64,000 nt of DNA, from positions 27,270-91,269 of the forward strand of contig JALNZD010000013.1 in assembly GCA_023229505.1 (NCBI GenBank), in the 5' to 3' direction. The position numbers were made by a program, and so were the translations under genes. A model generated the notes under the pieces. It worked only from the letters and a program-made list of their open reading frames with translations, was not told the DNA's origin and made no database searches. This document shows positions 26,846-34,339 of this stretch, piece by piece (positions within the stretch are counted from its first letter, which is position 1; each line of letters begins with the position of its first letter). Origin of the DNA: Bacteroidales bacterium (GTDB lineage Bacteria; Bacteroidota; Bacteroidia; Bacteroidales; JAGOPY01).

Positions 26846-28098
26846 TATGAACGCTCATTTTTTTTGATAATTATATTCATTGTCCCCTTTTCAATGTCAA
26901 CTACATTTGCAGCAGTAATTTTATATGATATTTCAAAACTATTTGCTTCTTCAAATCGGTCAAATGTTAAATACAATGGCGTTAATTCACAAATGTGGTT
27001 ATGTTTAATTGAATTAAAATGGTCTTTTACTTCATAGCTATTTGTCTTTTTTATTGAGAAACCACTAATATTGATATCAGGAAATGTGAATCTGGGCATT
27101 GATCGCATGATTTTAGAAAAATCCACGGGAGCAAGTGAATACTCTGAAAGTTCTGGGGGAGCAGGCTCTAATTCATTTTCAGAATAATCTTCTTTTTCAC
27201 ATAATCTGAATCCATCTGGAAAATACACATATAAATCTATATTCTGTGCAGGAACATTCCCATTGTTAATTATTTCGATATTTAGTATGATTGTCAAATC
27301 TCTTTTATAGTCAAATATTTTATTTTTACGCAAATAGACCTCATAACTAGAAAAATATTTAAGCAAAGCCTTATTGTATTTTTCTACATTTTCCGGAGTT
27401 CTAGGATAAAAGTTTATGGGAAACATATTATGAGCCTCATTATTTAAATCAGGTTCAAGCAACGGATGGTTCTGCTTAATATTATCCATCGTTTCCATGA
27501 TCTCAGCTTCATATTCTTTCAGAGGCTCATTTATAACATATTCTTTATGTGTTTCTCCATTTTTAAATTGCAACCTAAGCTTGGGTTGTAAATTCTTCAA
27601 GCGATTCAACTCAATTGTAAGTCTTTTATTTTCCTTCTCTAAAGGGTCATCTTCCTGTAATAAGTATCCTTCAAGAGGTACTTTAAAAATAATGTCATGT
27701 GCTTTGCATTTTAATTGTACTCCTAAATCATTAGAAATAATTTGGACGTTTTCAAGAGGATGGTCTTCTTTATAATTTATAACTGATGCAAGAAATAAAT
27801 CGTCCTTATCATTTTTATCTAATAAATATTTGTCTATAATCTCGTGTACAGCACGTGGCATATAGATAATAAAGGGTATGTCATTAAAAAAGAGAGGCGA
27901 TGATGAACTAAATTTTTTAACAAGACTCTGAACCCTTCGTTTAATACTACTAACATTTGAAGAATACTTTATTTTATCTAATTCATTTATAGTACATAAG
28001 CATAAACCAATTTGAAATGGACCATCTCCATTTTCCAAAATCCAATTTTCAATTGGTTGAAAATGAATAAAAACATTACTGTCAGGGAAATAAATCAT
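26845..28098 (-). CDS. PIN-domain protein with C-terminal beta domain (417 aa)
   Basis: Acidic PIN residues are in place: D6 (FPDSNVF), E39 (INELDKIK), D99-D100 (DKNDKDDLFLAS) and D124 (IISNDLGVQ). PIN domains are metal-dependent RNases found in toxins and tRNA or rRNA nucleases. Residues ~155-170 are a short coiled coil and residues ~270-410 a beta-sandwich-like region of unknown role. It is much longer than VapC toxins. Location next to a restriction-modification pair supports a defence role, which is inference. Confidence 0.75.
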   Translation of the reverse strand: MIYFPDSNVFIHFQPIENWILENGDGPFQIGLCLCTINELDKIKYSSNVSSIKRRVQSLVKKFSSSSPLFFNDIPFIIYMPRAVHEIIDKYLLDKNDKDDLFLASVINYKEDHPLENVQIISNDLGVQLKCKAHDIIFKVPLEGYLLQEDDPLEKENKRLTIELNRLKNLQPKLRLQFKNGETHKEYVINEPLKEYEAEIMETMDNIKQNHPLLEPDLNNEAHNMFPINFYPRTPENVEKYNKALLKYFSSYEVYLRKNKIFDYKRDLTIILNIEIINNGNVPAQNIDLYVYFPDGFRLCEKEDYSENELEPAPPELSEYSLAPVDFSKIMRSMPRFTFPDINISGFSIKKTNSYEVKDHFNSIKHNHICELTPLYLTFDRFEEANSFEISYKITAANVVDIEKGTMNIIIKKNERS

Positions 28099-28206
28099 AC
28101 AATTAGAAATTGAGTTTATCCAATCGATGCCATAAATTTATATAAATATAAACCTAAATGCTAATAAACAGAAGGAAATGTTTTAGACGGCAAGGAAGAA
28201 TCAGGT

Positions 28207-28242
28207 AAAAAAAGACCGACTGACATCGTCAGCCGGTCTTTT
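28207..28242 (-). terminator. terminator of the 141-aa ArdC-like gene
   Basis: On the minus strand AAAGACCGGCTGACGATGTCAG continues into TCGGTCTT and seven T; the stem is 10-11 bp with one mismatch-type pair. It lies about 20 nt after the stop codon. Confidence 0.9.
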
Positions 28243-28261
28243 GGGGTTGTCCTTCTTCTGG

Positions 28262-28687
28262 TTAGAAGGGCAAATCTTCGCCTGTCACCGGGCCTAAAGC
28301 TGAAGCAACATCAGCTTGGGGAAGTGTTTCAGATTTTACAGCCGCGCTGTTAAAATTTCTCACTGTCCTGTCGACCTGTGCATTGGAGAAGACAAAAAGG
28401 ATCGGGAAGTAGGAGAAAGCTTCTCCGGCTTCGTTGGTTTTGTCAACCTTCTTGCCCCAAATCATTTGAGCGGTTTCGCCTTTGCGAACGGAGTAGCCGG
28501 CAGTTTGCCACTGTTCCAAAGTCATCCATACCTGGTTCTTTTTCTTGCCATTGTAGAAAGCCAAAAGGCCATCATTCAAGTTTGTGGCTTTGATCTTACC
28601 AGCATCCATCAGTTCTTGCACTGTGTTTGAGGTCAGGCGGAGAGCTGCTTTCCTTTCGGAGATCTTTGATGTTTGTGTTGTTTCCAT
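28262..28687 (-). CDS. ArdC N-terminal-like protein with SSB-like C-terminal tip (141 aa)
   Basis: Same domain as the 123-aa protein: WMTLEQWQTAGYSVRKGE, then A-Q-M-I-W-G and FVFSNAQV near residue 108. The linker after it is disordered (Ala, Pro, Ser-rich) and ends in GEDLPF. An acidic tail ending in L/I-P-F is how bacterial SSB proteins recruit repair and replication enzymes, so this protein may compete with or replace SSB on phage DNA. It has the proximal leader block and its own terminator. Confidence 0.7.
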   Translation of the reverse strand: METTQTSKISERKAALRLTSNTVQELMDAGKIKATNLNDGLLAFYNGKKKNQVWMTLEQWQTAGYSVRKGETAQMIWGKKVDKTNEAGEAFSYFPILFVFSNAQVDRTVRNFNSAAVKSETLPQADVASALGPVTGEDLPF

Positions 28688-28740
28688 TTTGTTCTGCCCC
28701 TGCCCTGGGGACTTGCTTTGGCATCTGGCTCGCCGGTTAA
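28688..28740 (-). promoter_or_regulatory. repeated leader, copy 4 (proximal block only)
   Basis: ACCGGCGAGCCAGATGCCAA and AAGTCCCCAGGGCAGGGGCAG precede the 141-aa gene on the minus strand, matching copies 1-3 over about 45 nt. The upstream ORF and the CACAAAGYTACC block were not found further upstream. Confidence 0.65.
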
Positions 28741-29337
28741 AGAATTATGGGCAAAAAAGAAGGTAGTGGGGTGAGTTTTGCTGGCTTTAGGTCATCTTTC
28801 AAGGAAAGTGAATAAATCGAAGACCTGGCCATAGCAAAAGGAAAACCGCGAAAATACCTTCGCCCATGAAATTCGAAGACCGGGACGAGGCAGAAATGGT
28901 AAATAGTCCATAGCGGGGATAAGAACGGAAACAATTCAATACAGAAAACCGGCAAGGAAAGCTGCAGCCTGATCCTCACAGTGCCAAAATAATCGCGGTA
29001 AGATTGCTGCAAACGGATGGTCCTGCAGGATTTCAGGCAAAAAAGACCTGGATGACATTAAAACAGATAAACAATGGTCGAAGTGCAAGGGCATTTAACT
29101 GCAGATTTGGTAAAGAGGGTTGAAAAAGAAGAAGGGGAAGCTACTACTTCAACCGTGACTCTGTTTGATCACACAGGTCAAGGTAGGCAGAAATTAGCAA
29201 GGCAAAAAATCAACAACTCCAAGCGGATACCATTTTAACAGGGAAAGGAGATGATTTGCCATTGAGAAGGGCAGCCAGGATAAACCGGCAAATGTCAAAG
29301 GGCTTGATTTGAAAGTATCAGTGTAAGAAAAGTACAA
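28741..29337. other. region without a supported gene, possible remnant
   Basis: About 600 bp upstream of the 141-aa ArdC-like gene. A 54-codon plus-strand frame (29074-29238, MVEVQGHLTADLVKRVEKEE and on to KRIPF) and a following frame with GKGDDLPLRRAARINRQ look protein-like but are joined only by a frameshift, so this may be a decayed gene. Its L/I-P endings recall the ArdC-like tail. I do not call an intact gene. Confidence 0.3.
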
Positions 29338-29400
29338 GAGTTACTAATAAGCCGAACCAATAGATCCACGATCTTGTGGTGACAGGTTGTTAGTAACTCC
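29338..29400. repeat. double-hairpin repeat, copy A
   Basis: GAGTTACTAA and TTAGTAACTC form a 10-bp outer stem; AGATC and GATCT form an inner stem. Copies B and C at 32110 and 32743 share the left spacer (AGCCGAA or AGCCAAG, then CAATAGA) and right spacer (GACAG), and their stems differ by paired changes. It ends 38 bp before the stop end of the methyltransferase gene. Confidence 0.8.
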
Positions 29401-29438
29401 TAGTCTAATCACCGATGTAAAATATACAAATTTATAGC

Positions 29439-30143
29439 TTAATGCCGGGGGCTACTATTATCTAAAAGTAATTCTGTAATATCACCAGAGATATTCATTA
29501 ACAATACTTTAAATATGCTTTTATATAAATTCAATCTCAAATCATCAAAGAGATACCACGTACTTCCAGATTTTATCAATGATAAACCATCTCTTTGAAA
29601 TTCCGGACTGGCAGTTTCTAACCTCACTTCATTATAAACTTTCATGTACAATAAACATTTTTCATTTGCTAAAGTTGTCAACTGTTCAATGATTCTTTCA
29701 TCCGAAGCAGGAGGAATGAAATGAAAAACAAAAGAAGAAAGAATAATATTGAATCTTCCTTTAAATTGAAAAGTCAAAAAATCACAATTACTTATACGTT
29801 GAATAGAATGGTAATATTCTTCTAATTCCACATTGTAATGAAGAAGAGTATCTTCCCTTATATTTCTTTTGTTTATTTTGAAATTTTCTCTATCTAGGAG
29901 AATAAAGTGTTCGTTTTTCTCTATTACCTGTTTTTTTGCGATTTTGTAATTGTAAAAACATGAATAAAGATCGATGTTTGCTTTATCAATAGCAATTAGA
30001 TCGGTATATCCATGAATTAAAAATTGATTTATTAGCGCACAATTCCGCGTTCCAATATCAAGAACTTTACTCTTTAAGCCAATGCGTGATGAGTTAATCA
30101 ATTGATATATTCTTAGACTTTCAACCATACCGTTCTGCACCAA
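29439..30143 (-). CDS. class I SAM-dependent methyltransferase-like protein (234 aa)
   Basis: Motif I is KVLDIGTRNCALINQF (residues ~26-41), followed by an acidic end of strand 2 (LIAIDKANIDLY), and a post-motif strand FNIILSSFVFHFI with the helix ERIIEQLTTLANEKCLLYMKV after it, as in Rossmann-like methyltransferases. The substrate cannot be told. AT-rich and preceded by an attC-like palindrome, it looks like the last gene of a cassette row. A role in DNA, RNA or small-molecule methylation is open. Confidence 0.65.
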   Translation of the reverse strand: MVQNGMVESLRIYQLINSSRIGLKSKVLDIGTRNCALINQFLIHGYTDLIAIDKANIDLYSCFYNYKIAKKQVIEKNEHFILLDRENFKINKRNIREDTLLHYNVELEEYYHSIQRISNCDFLTFQFKGRFNIILSSFVFHFIPPASDERIIEQLTTLANEKCLLYMKVYNEVRLETASPEFQRDGLSLIKSGSTWYLFDDLRLNLYKSIFKVLLMNISGDITELLLDNSSPRH

Positions 30144-30221
30144 ACTGAAAAAGTTAGGATAAAACCTCCAAAGTACACATGTGGTTCCGCATTTTATTTT
30201 TGTTTTTCAATGATTACTTAA

Positions 30222-30377
30222 GCGCAAAGATTAACAGAAGCCCGGGTTTGATTTGGCCGGCCAGGCAGGCGCATTAAATGTACAAATGTTCCATGTTTCT
30301 TTGACCCTTGTTCCTTAATACGCGCCTGCCTGGACGGACAATTGATGTCCGGGCTGGCCTTTGCGCGTCCGTTATGT
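30222..30377. repeat. attC-like palindrome between cassettes
   Basis: GCGCAAAG (30222-30229) pairs with CTTTGCGC (30359-30366), AGCCCGG with CCGGGCT inside it, and CAGGCAGGCGC with GCGCCTGCCTG further in. On the minus strand it begins CATAACG, the same box as the 31148 element, and the box overlaps the stop codon of the upstream gene. The far end lacks a clean GTT box. Confidence 0.55.
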
Positions 30378-31130
30378 TTTAGTTTGCCCCAATTTTGTGT
30401 CCTCAGAGATAACTATTTCTAGGACTTCACCAATATAATTTAGCCATGAAATCGCTTTAAACCCATCGATTTCAGTTCCATAGTTTAATGATATGCCATG
30501 TAATATTTCATGCCTGTTTATAATTCCTTTGAAATTTTCTCGTTCATCTTGATTTGCATTTATTAATCCTTGCACTGTTAAAGGTTGTAAAAAGTAATTT
30601 AAGATGCTACCCTTTTTGAATTTGTCGGCAATAAGAGCTGTTTCTGGTATTTTTCTTTTGCTTCTATAGGGCCTCTTTCCGGTCAAATCAAAACACATTC
30701 CATCTGCTTGACTAAGACATAGAGGAATTGAAGCATAGTAGTCTTTTCTTTCATGAGCATTGAAAGCGGAAGTTAAGATTTGTTTCCTTTCAGGATATTT
30801 GATAATTAAATTATTCTTTATTTGATTGTAATTTTTTTGAAAGTGATCTACTAAATATCTATCAACCTTTTCAATATTGCCTTCATTAATTAATCTTGCT
30901 AGTCCATTTATCTCTCCTGGTCCCATATGCATAGACATGTACCAACCTACCCCAGATAATTGCTTTAATGCTTCAGGAATTGAATCAAATGCATCTTTGA
31001 TAGATTTAAAAAAATCATTTGATCGAGAGGTATATTCAGTTTGAATTTTTGTGAAATAGTTCGCCATCCTTTTTGAATAATCTTGAAGAGTGCTAACAAA
31101 TTCCGCTAGATGATTTTCTGGATAATCCAT
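30372..31130 (-). CDS. HEPN-like protein with RHEILH motif (252 aa)
   Basis: All-helical. R206-HEIL-H211-G in NRHEILHGISLNYGTE fits the R-x4-6-H catalytic motif of HEPN RNases, and the stretch after it (AISWLNYIGEVLEIVI) is the usual final helix. HEPN proteins are common abortive-infection and toxin effectors. There is no adjacent minimal nucleotidyltransferase antitoxin, so it would act alone or regulate otherwise. The cassette context supports accessory function. The HEPN call is by motif only. Confidence 0.5.
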   Translation of the reverse strand: MDYPENHLAEFVSTLQDYSKRMANYFTKIQTEYTSRSNDFFKSIKDAFDSIPEALKQLSGVGWYMSMHMGPGEINGLARLINEGNIEKVDRYLVDHFQKNYNQIKNNLIIKYPERKQILTSAFNAHERKDYYASIPLCLSQADGMCFDLTGKRPYRSKRKIPETALIADKFKKGSILNYFLQPLTVQGLINANQDERENFKGIINRHEILHGISLNYGTEIDGFKAISWLNYIGEVLEIVISEDTKLGQTKT

Positions 31131-31147
31131 AATTGGGGCAAATTAAA

Positions 31148-31277
31148 CATAACGTAGGAAGCTACACGCAGGGGCGGATTGCGGGCGATTTCCTGTCAAG
31201 CCGAAAAACAGCCCGAGCGGAAAGATACACACCGAAAACCACTGCTGCCGCACTTGTCGGGTAGCTGATGTTATGGG
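31148..31277. repeat. attC-like palindrome
   Basis: CATAACGTAGGAAGCTAC (31148-31165) and the complement of GTAGCTGATGTTATGGG (31261-31277) form imperfect inverted ends, with GCGGATTGCGGGC and GCCGCAC-type GC-rich arms between. The outer boxes AAC and GTT and the ~130 bp length match integron attC sites. Confidence 0.6.
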
Positions 31278-31286
31278 CTGGGTTCA

Positions 31287-31628
31287 TCATTTTTTCCATA
31301 TTATCTTAACGAATGTCGCATTTGAAAATTTTTCTCCATTAATTGTTGTATTGCCAGAGTCACCACCTAAATAACCAAGACTATTACATTCTGAGTCAAT
31401 TACTTCAGATGTCATGTCCGCCCCGCAAGTATTGCCTGGATTAAATACATAAACAGTTTTTCCCTGAAATATGTGCTCAGTAACGTCTGCATTGTCACAA
31501 ATAGAAGTCTTATTGAAGCTTTTTATTTTATTTTCAACACACTTTGGAGTCCCCGATTCAATGTCAAGTTTATTACAACTTGTCAAGGCTGTAATTACAA
31601 ATACGAATAGAATTGCAATATTTCTCAT
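31287..31628 (-). CDS. small lipoprotein (113 aa)
   Basis: The start at 31628 gives MRNIAILFVFVITALTSC, a lipoprotein signal peptide with lipobox LTSC (Cys18), better than the longer frame from 31697. The mature part has five more Cys and a strand-rich repeat (VYVFNPGNTCGADMTSEVID). I recall similar proteins as DUF6970. It is probably anchored in the outer membrane. It lies between two attC-like palindromes, so it is a cassette gene; function unknown. Confidence 0.65.
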   Translation of the reverse strand: MRNIAILFVFVITALTSCNKLDIESGTPKCVENKIKSFNKTSICDNADVTEHIFQGKTVYVFNPGNTCGADMTSEVIDSECNSLGYLGGDSGNTTINGEKFSNATFVKIIWKK

Positions 31629-31796
31629 TAGAAGCTTAAATTTTAATTCATTAAGTTTATGTGTCTCCCTATTATTAATTGGTTTCTGGCTCCACATTTT
31701 ATTTTAGTCTATTGTCTGTCAAAAATTAATTGTCAACAAATGTCAGCCCGAATTTTAAAGTTATAGTTTCTGTCCACTGTGCCGCCCTTAACCTTG

Positions 31797-31960
31797 CCCA
31801 TAACGTATGTGTAAACGCACTGGTGCTGTTATTTCAGCTTTAGACATACAAAAACTGGCATTTACCTGTCCAAAATCGAGGGATAAACATAGTGCATTTA
31901 CAGTACCAAATTGGGCCGATAACAGCCACAGCATCATTTAACATTATTTTGGGCTGTAAC
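31797..31960. repeat. attC-like element at the end of the cassette row
   Basis: GCCCATAACG (31797-31806) faces GGGCTGTAAC (31951-31960). Several short inner pairs (GGTGCTGTTAT and ATAACAGCC; GTAAACGCACT and AGTGCATTTAC) give a bulged hairpin. The boundary with the lipoprotein cassette is GCCCATAACG here and GTTATGGGC at its other end. Confidence 0.5.
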
Positions 31961-32109
31961 TTGTTCATTATTAACCTGCAAGTTTTGTTTATCCAAATGA
32001 AGGTATAAATTTAAAAGTAAATCATATGAATTCGCATAAAATAATGAATTATTTAATGGAAGCCGGTGTTCTGGCTGTTACCCAACAGGGTTCCCATTCA
32101 AAAAAACAG

Positions 32110-32171
32110 GAGTTATTAATAAGCCAAGGCAATAGAACCCGGTTCTCGCAACGACAGGTTGTTAATAACTC
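32110..32171. repeat. double-hairpin repeat, copy B
   Basis: Outer stem GAGTTATTAA/TTAATAACTC, inner stem AGAACC/GGTTCT. The T-A pair in the outer stem replaces the C-G pair of copies A and C, keeping the stem intact. Confidence 0.8.
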
Positions 32172-32210
32172 CACCATTACCGCCATTCTCCGGATGGGGA
32201 ATGGCTTTGA

Positions 32211-32410
32211 AATATCCGCAGGATATCGATTCCGGTTTCTTTTGCTTCTTTTCTTGGCCGGCAATATGCAAAGAAAAGAAGCCTCCGGAGATCAAGTGGA
32301 TCTTCGACCTGGCAGGAATATCCGGTGGATATTTCAAGGGCGATTTCTTTTTGCTTCTTTTTCTCCATCGCAAAATTTGAAGAAAAAGAAGCCGGATATA
32401 TTCATCCGGT
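32211..32410. repeat. two tandem palindromic units
   Basis: Each unit of about 105 bp has a small palindrome (AATATCCGCAGGATAT; AATATCCGGTGGATATT) and then a long one (GCTTCTTTTC...AAGAAAAGAAGC; GCTTCTTTTTC...GAAGAAAAAGAAGC). The two differ in sequence but not in plan. No gene is supported here; frames across it only read through palindromes. Confidence 0.65.
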
Positions 32411-32456
32411 TTGCATTGAAACGTTTTTTAGTTCAAAAAACTATAAATCAACAGAT

Positions 32457-32491
32457 CACCGCTTCAAAAAACAATGTTTTTTGAAGCGGTG
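32457..32491. repeat. 35-nt near-perfect palindrome
   Basis: CACCGCTTCAAAAAACA, one A, then TGTTTTTTGAAGCGGTG. As RNA it would fold with a tiny loop. No T-run follows on the plus strand, so a cruciform, an origin-type or mobile-element end is as likely as a terminator. The gene-free stretch 31961-32742 also holds AGGGGAG/CTCCCCT at about 32589-32607. Confidence 0.7.
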
Positions 32492-32742
32492 GGAGTTGTT
32501 GCAGCGCTCCGCCCTGTCGGTGTTTGCAATTGCAAGTGTGTATCTTTTACCGATATATGAAATGAGCAATTTGCTCCCCTGACCAGATAGGGGAGCGCAA
32601 CTCCCCTACCCTATTGAGTATGGCAGCATGGCATACTAAAAGATGAAGGGTTATCAATAGTCGAGTCAACTGAACCCTGTTCAGAGTTGACGACAAACTG
32701 TTGACAACGTTTCATCCTATCTGTGGCGCACGAATACAAACA

Positions 32743-32804
32743 GAGTTACTAATGAGCCGAATCAATAGAACCCGGTTCTCGTGATGACAGCTTGTTAGTA
32801 ACTC
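32743..32804. repeat. double-hairpin repeat, copy C
   Basis: Outer stem GAGTTACTAA/TTAGTAACTC, inner stem AGAACC/GGTTCT. It lies 38 bp beyond the stop end of the large terminase gene, the same distance as copy A from its gene, though the sequence between is different. Confidence 0.8.
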
Positions 32805-32842
32805 GGTGTATGAAGGATTTATGTGAGGGACTTAGTGTAACG

Positions 32843-34339
32843 TCATCTGATCATCATGTCAAATGATGGTCCTGAGTCTATATCTCTGGCCATAGGATAT
32901 AACTCCCAATAGTAAAGATTATCCCAGGCATCAGACAGATCAGTTGCTTTCCATCGTGGAATGTTTGTATTTCTTTCAGAAGACTTATCCTTGCGTATCT
33001 CCTGATCTTTGATAGGTGCGTTCTTCATGGATGCATAACATTCCATTGCATTGTTGCCATTGATCGTGAAGCGTGGAAGGAATGAGTAGTCACCGGCCAG
33101 GTATTTAGAGAAGAAAAGAAACTTATCCATGTGGCTTATCTCATGGTTCTGGTAACGATGTATAACATTCCATTTCGCTGCAATCAACCACTTCTCTACT
33201 TCAGAGAAGTAACTATCTCTTGAAATAGCATCATTCTTTCTGGTGCCATCGCTCCCCCCATATAAGTAGATCGTTTTGTTTTTGTGGTATTTATAGTAGT
33301 CGGTGAATTGCTTGACCAGAATAGTGAGCGATTCATTTTCAACATAAAAATTCTTGATGGTAGGGAATGAATTTGAAGAAATTCTTCTTTGGGCGACAAC
33401 ACAGCAGTTCTGTGTTGAGCCAAAATCAAATGAAAGGTACAAGGGTGAATCTTTCAGGCAGTCTTTATCGCCCAATGAATTTATAGATCCTTCCTTTGAA
33501 ACATCATGATTAATGTTGTCATAGTAGGAATAATCATAGGTATCATAATAGATAACCGATTCATTGAGGGATATATAGAATTTCTTGAAATTGAAATTGA
33601 AGCGCTGGTTATCAATTTCTACATCATAGATGATTTTAGGAAGCCTTCTTTTATTGTCCTTAAAATATTGCTCGCCAAGAATTTTCCTGTTGACCGTGGA
33701 TGATGCTTCCAGATATAGATATCGGGAAGGATCTTCCTGCATCATTTTTTCATACTCAAAAACCCATTCACCATCAGCCGTCAGCGGCATGGTGCCGGTG
33801 AACAAGGTGCCAAGATGACGGCGTACATGCTCAAAGCGATCATTGTTTCCTCTTAAGGCCGGAAGAACATCAGCATCCAAAGCGGATTTCTTCAGGCGTG
33901 TGGCTTCATCAAATTTCAGCGCATCATAAGAACCTGACCTGGCCATTTCAGGCCGGTCAAAAGAAATGAATTCAATAGTAGCACCATTCCAGAAATGAAT
34001 ACAATTTGAATAATCCAGGGGCGGATGATAAGGCTCATCCCAAAGCCATTTCCTGGGGGCTTTATGCCCGATGAAATAATGAATGTTACGATAGATTCCT
34101 CGTCTTTCCCATTGATCAATGATGGCCGGCATTGATTTAGTGCGGACATGGAAGTAAGTCAGGCCGCCAAAACCAAATTTCCCCCTGGGCATCCGGATTA
34201 TATCTTCGAGAAAATCATCAGCATGAATGGTTGTCTTGCCTGTTCCCCTACCTGCGATGAACATTTTATGAGGCACCGAGGAAAATTTGATAGCCAGCTG
34301 CGCATTGTTATAGTAAGGAGCGGAAACAATATCTATCAT
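32843..34339 (-). CDS. terL: terminase large subunit (498 aa)
   Basis: Packaging motor. The ATPase has Walker A G30-RGTGKT36 and Walker B ALKFD144-E145; the nuclease has D305 in LSFDFGSTQN and a later acidic cluster near the C-terminus (KATDLSDAWDNL). Length is typical. The start overlaps the 209-aa gene by 4 bp. It is the last gene of the packaging operon before the accessory region. With the MCP upstream and the portal 11 kb downstream, gene order differs from the usual terminase-portal-capsid sequence. Confidence 0.92.
   Translation of the reverse strand: MIDIVSAPYYNNAQLAIKFSSVPHKMFIAGRGTGKTTIHADDFLEDIIRMPRGKFGFGGLTYFHVRTKSMPAIIDQWERRGIYRNIHYFIGHKAPRKWLWDEPYHPPLDYSNCIHFWNGATIEFISFDRPEMARSGSYDALKFDEATRLKKSALDADVLPALRGNNDRFEHVRRHLGTLFTGTMPLTADGEWVFEYEKMMQEDPSRYLYLEASSTVNRKILGEQYFKDNKRRLPKIIYDVEIDNQRFNFNFKKFYISLNESVIYYDTYDYSYYDNINHDVSKEGSINSLGDKDCLKDSPLYLSFDFGSTQNCCVVAQRRISSNSFPTIKNFYVENESLTILVKQFTDYYKYHKNKTIYLYGGSDGTRKNDAISRDSYFSEVEKWLIAAKWNVIHRYQNHEISHMDKFLFFSKYLAGDYSFLPRFTINGNNAMECYASMKNAPIKDQEIRKDKSSERNTNIPRWKATDLSDAWDNLYYWELYPMARDIDSGPSFDMMIR

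Noticed and set aside
29338..29400. Copy A and C as terminators of the genes upstream
   Set aside because: The hairpins lie a plausible 38 nt after two stop codons, but no T-run follows and copy B has no gene in that position.
32026..32484. 152-aa plus-strand frame
   Set aside because: It runs through a double-hairpin repeat and both tandem palindromic units; the residues mirror the palindromes, so it is not a gene.
29338..32804. 62-nt repeats as hammerhead or twister ribozymes
   Set aside because: GTGATGAC in one copy resembles the CUGANGA core, but it is not kept in the others and no GAAA or UH element is in place.
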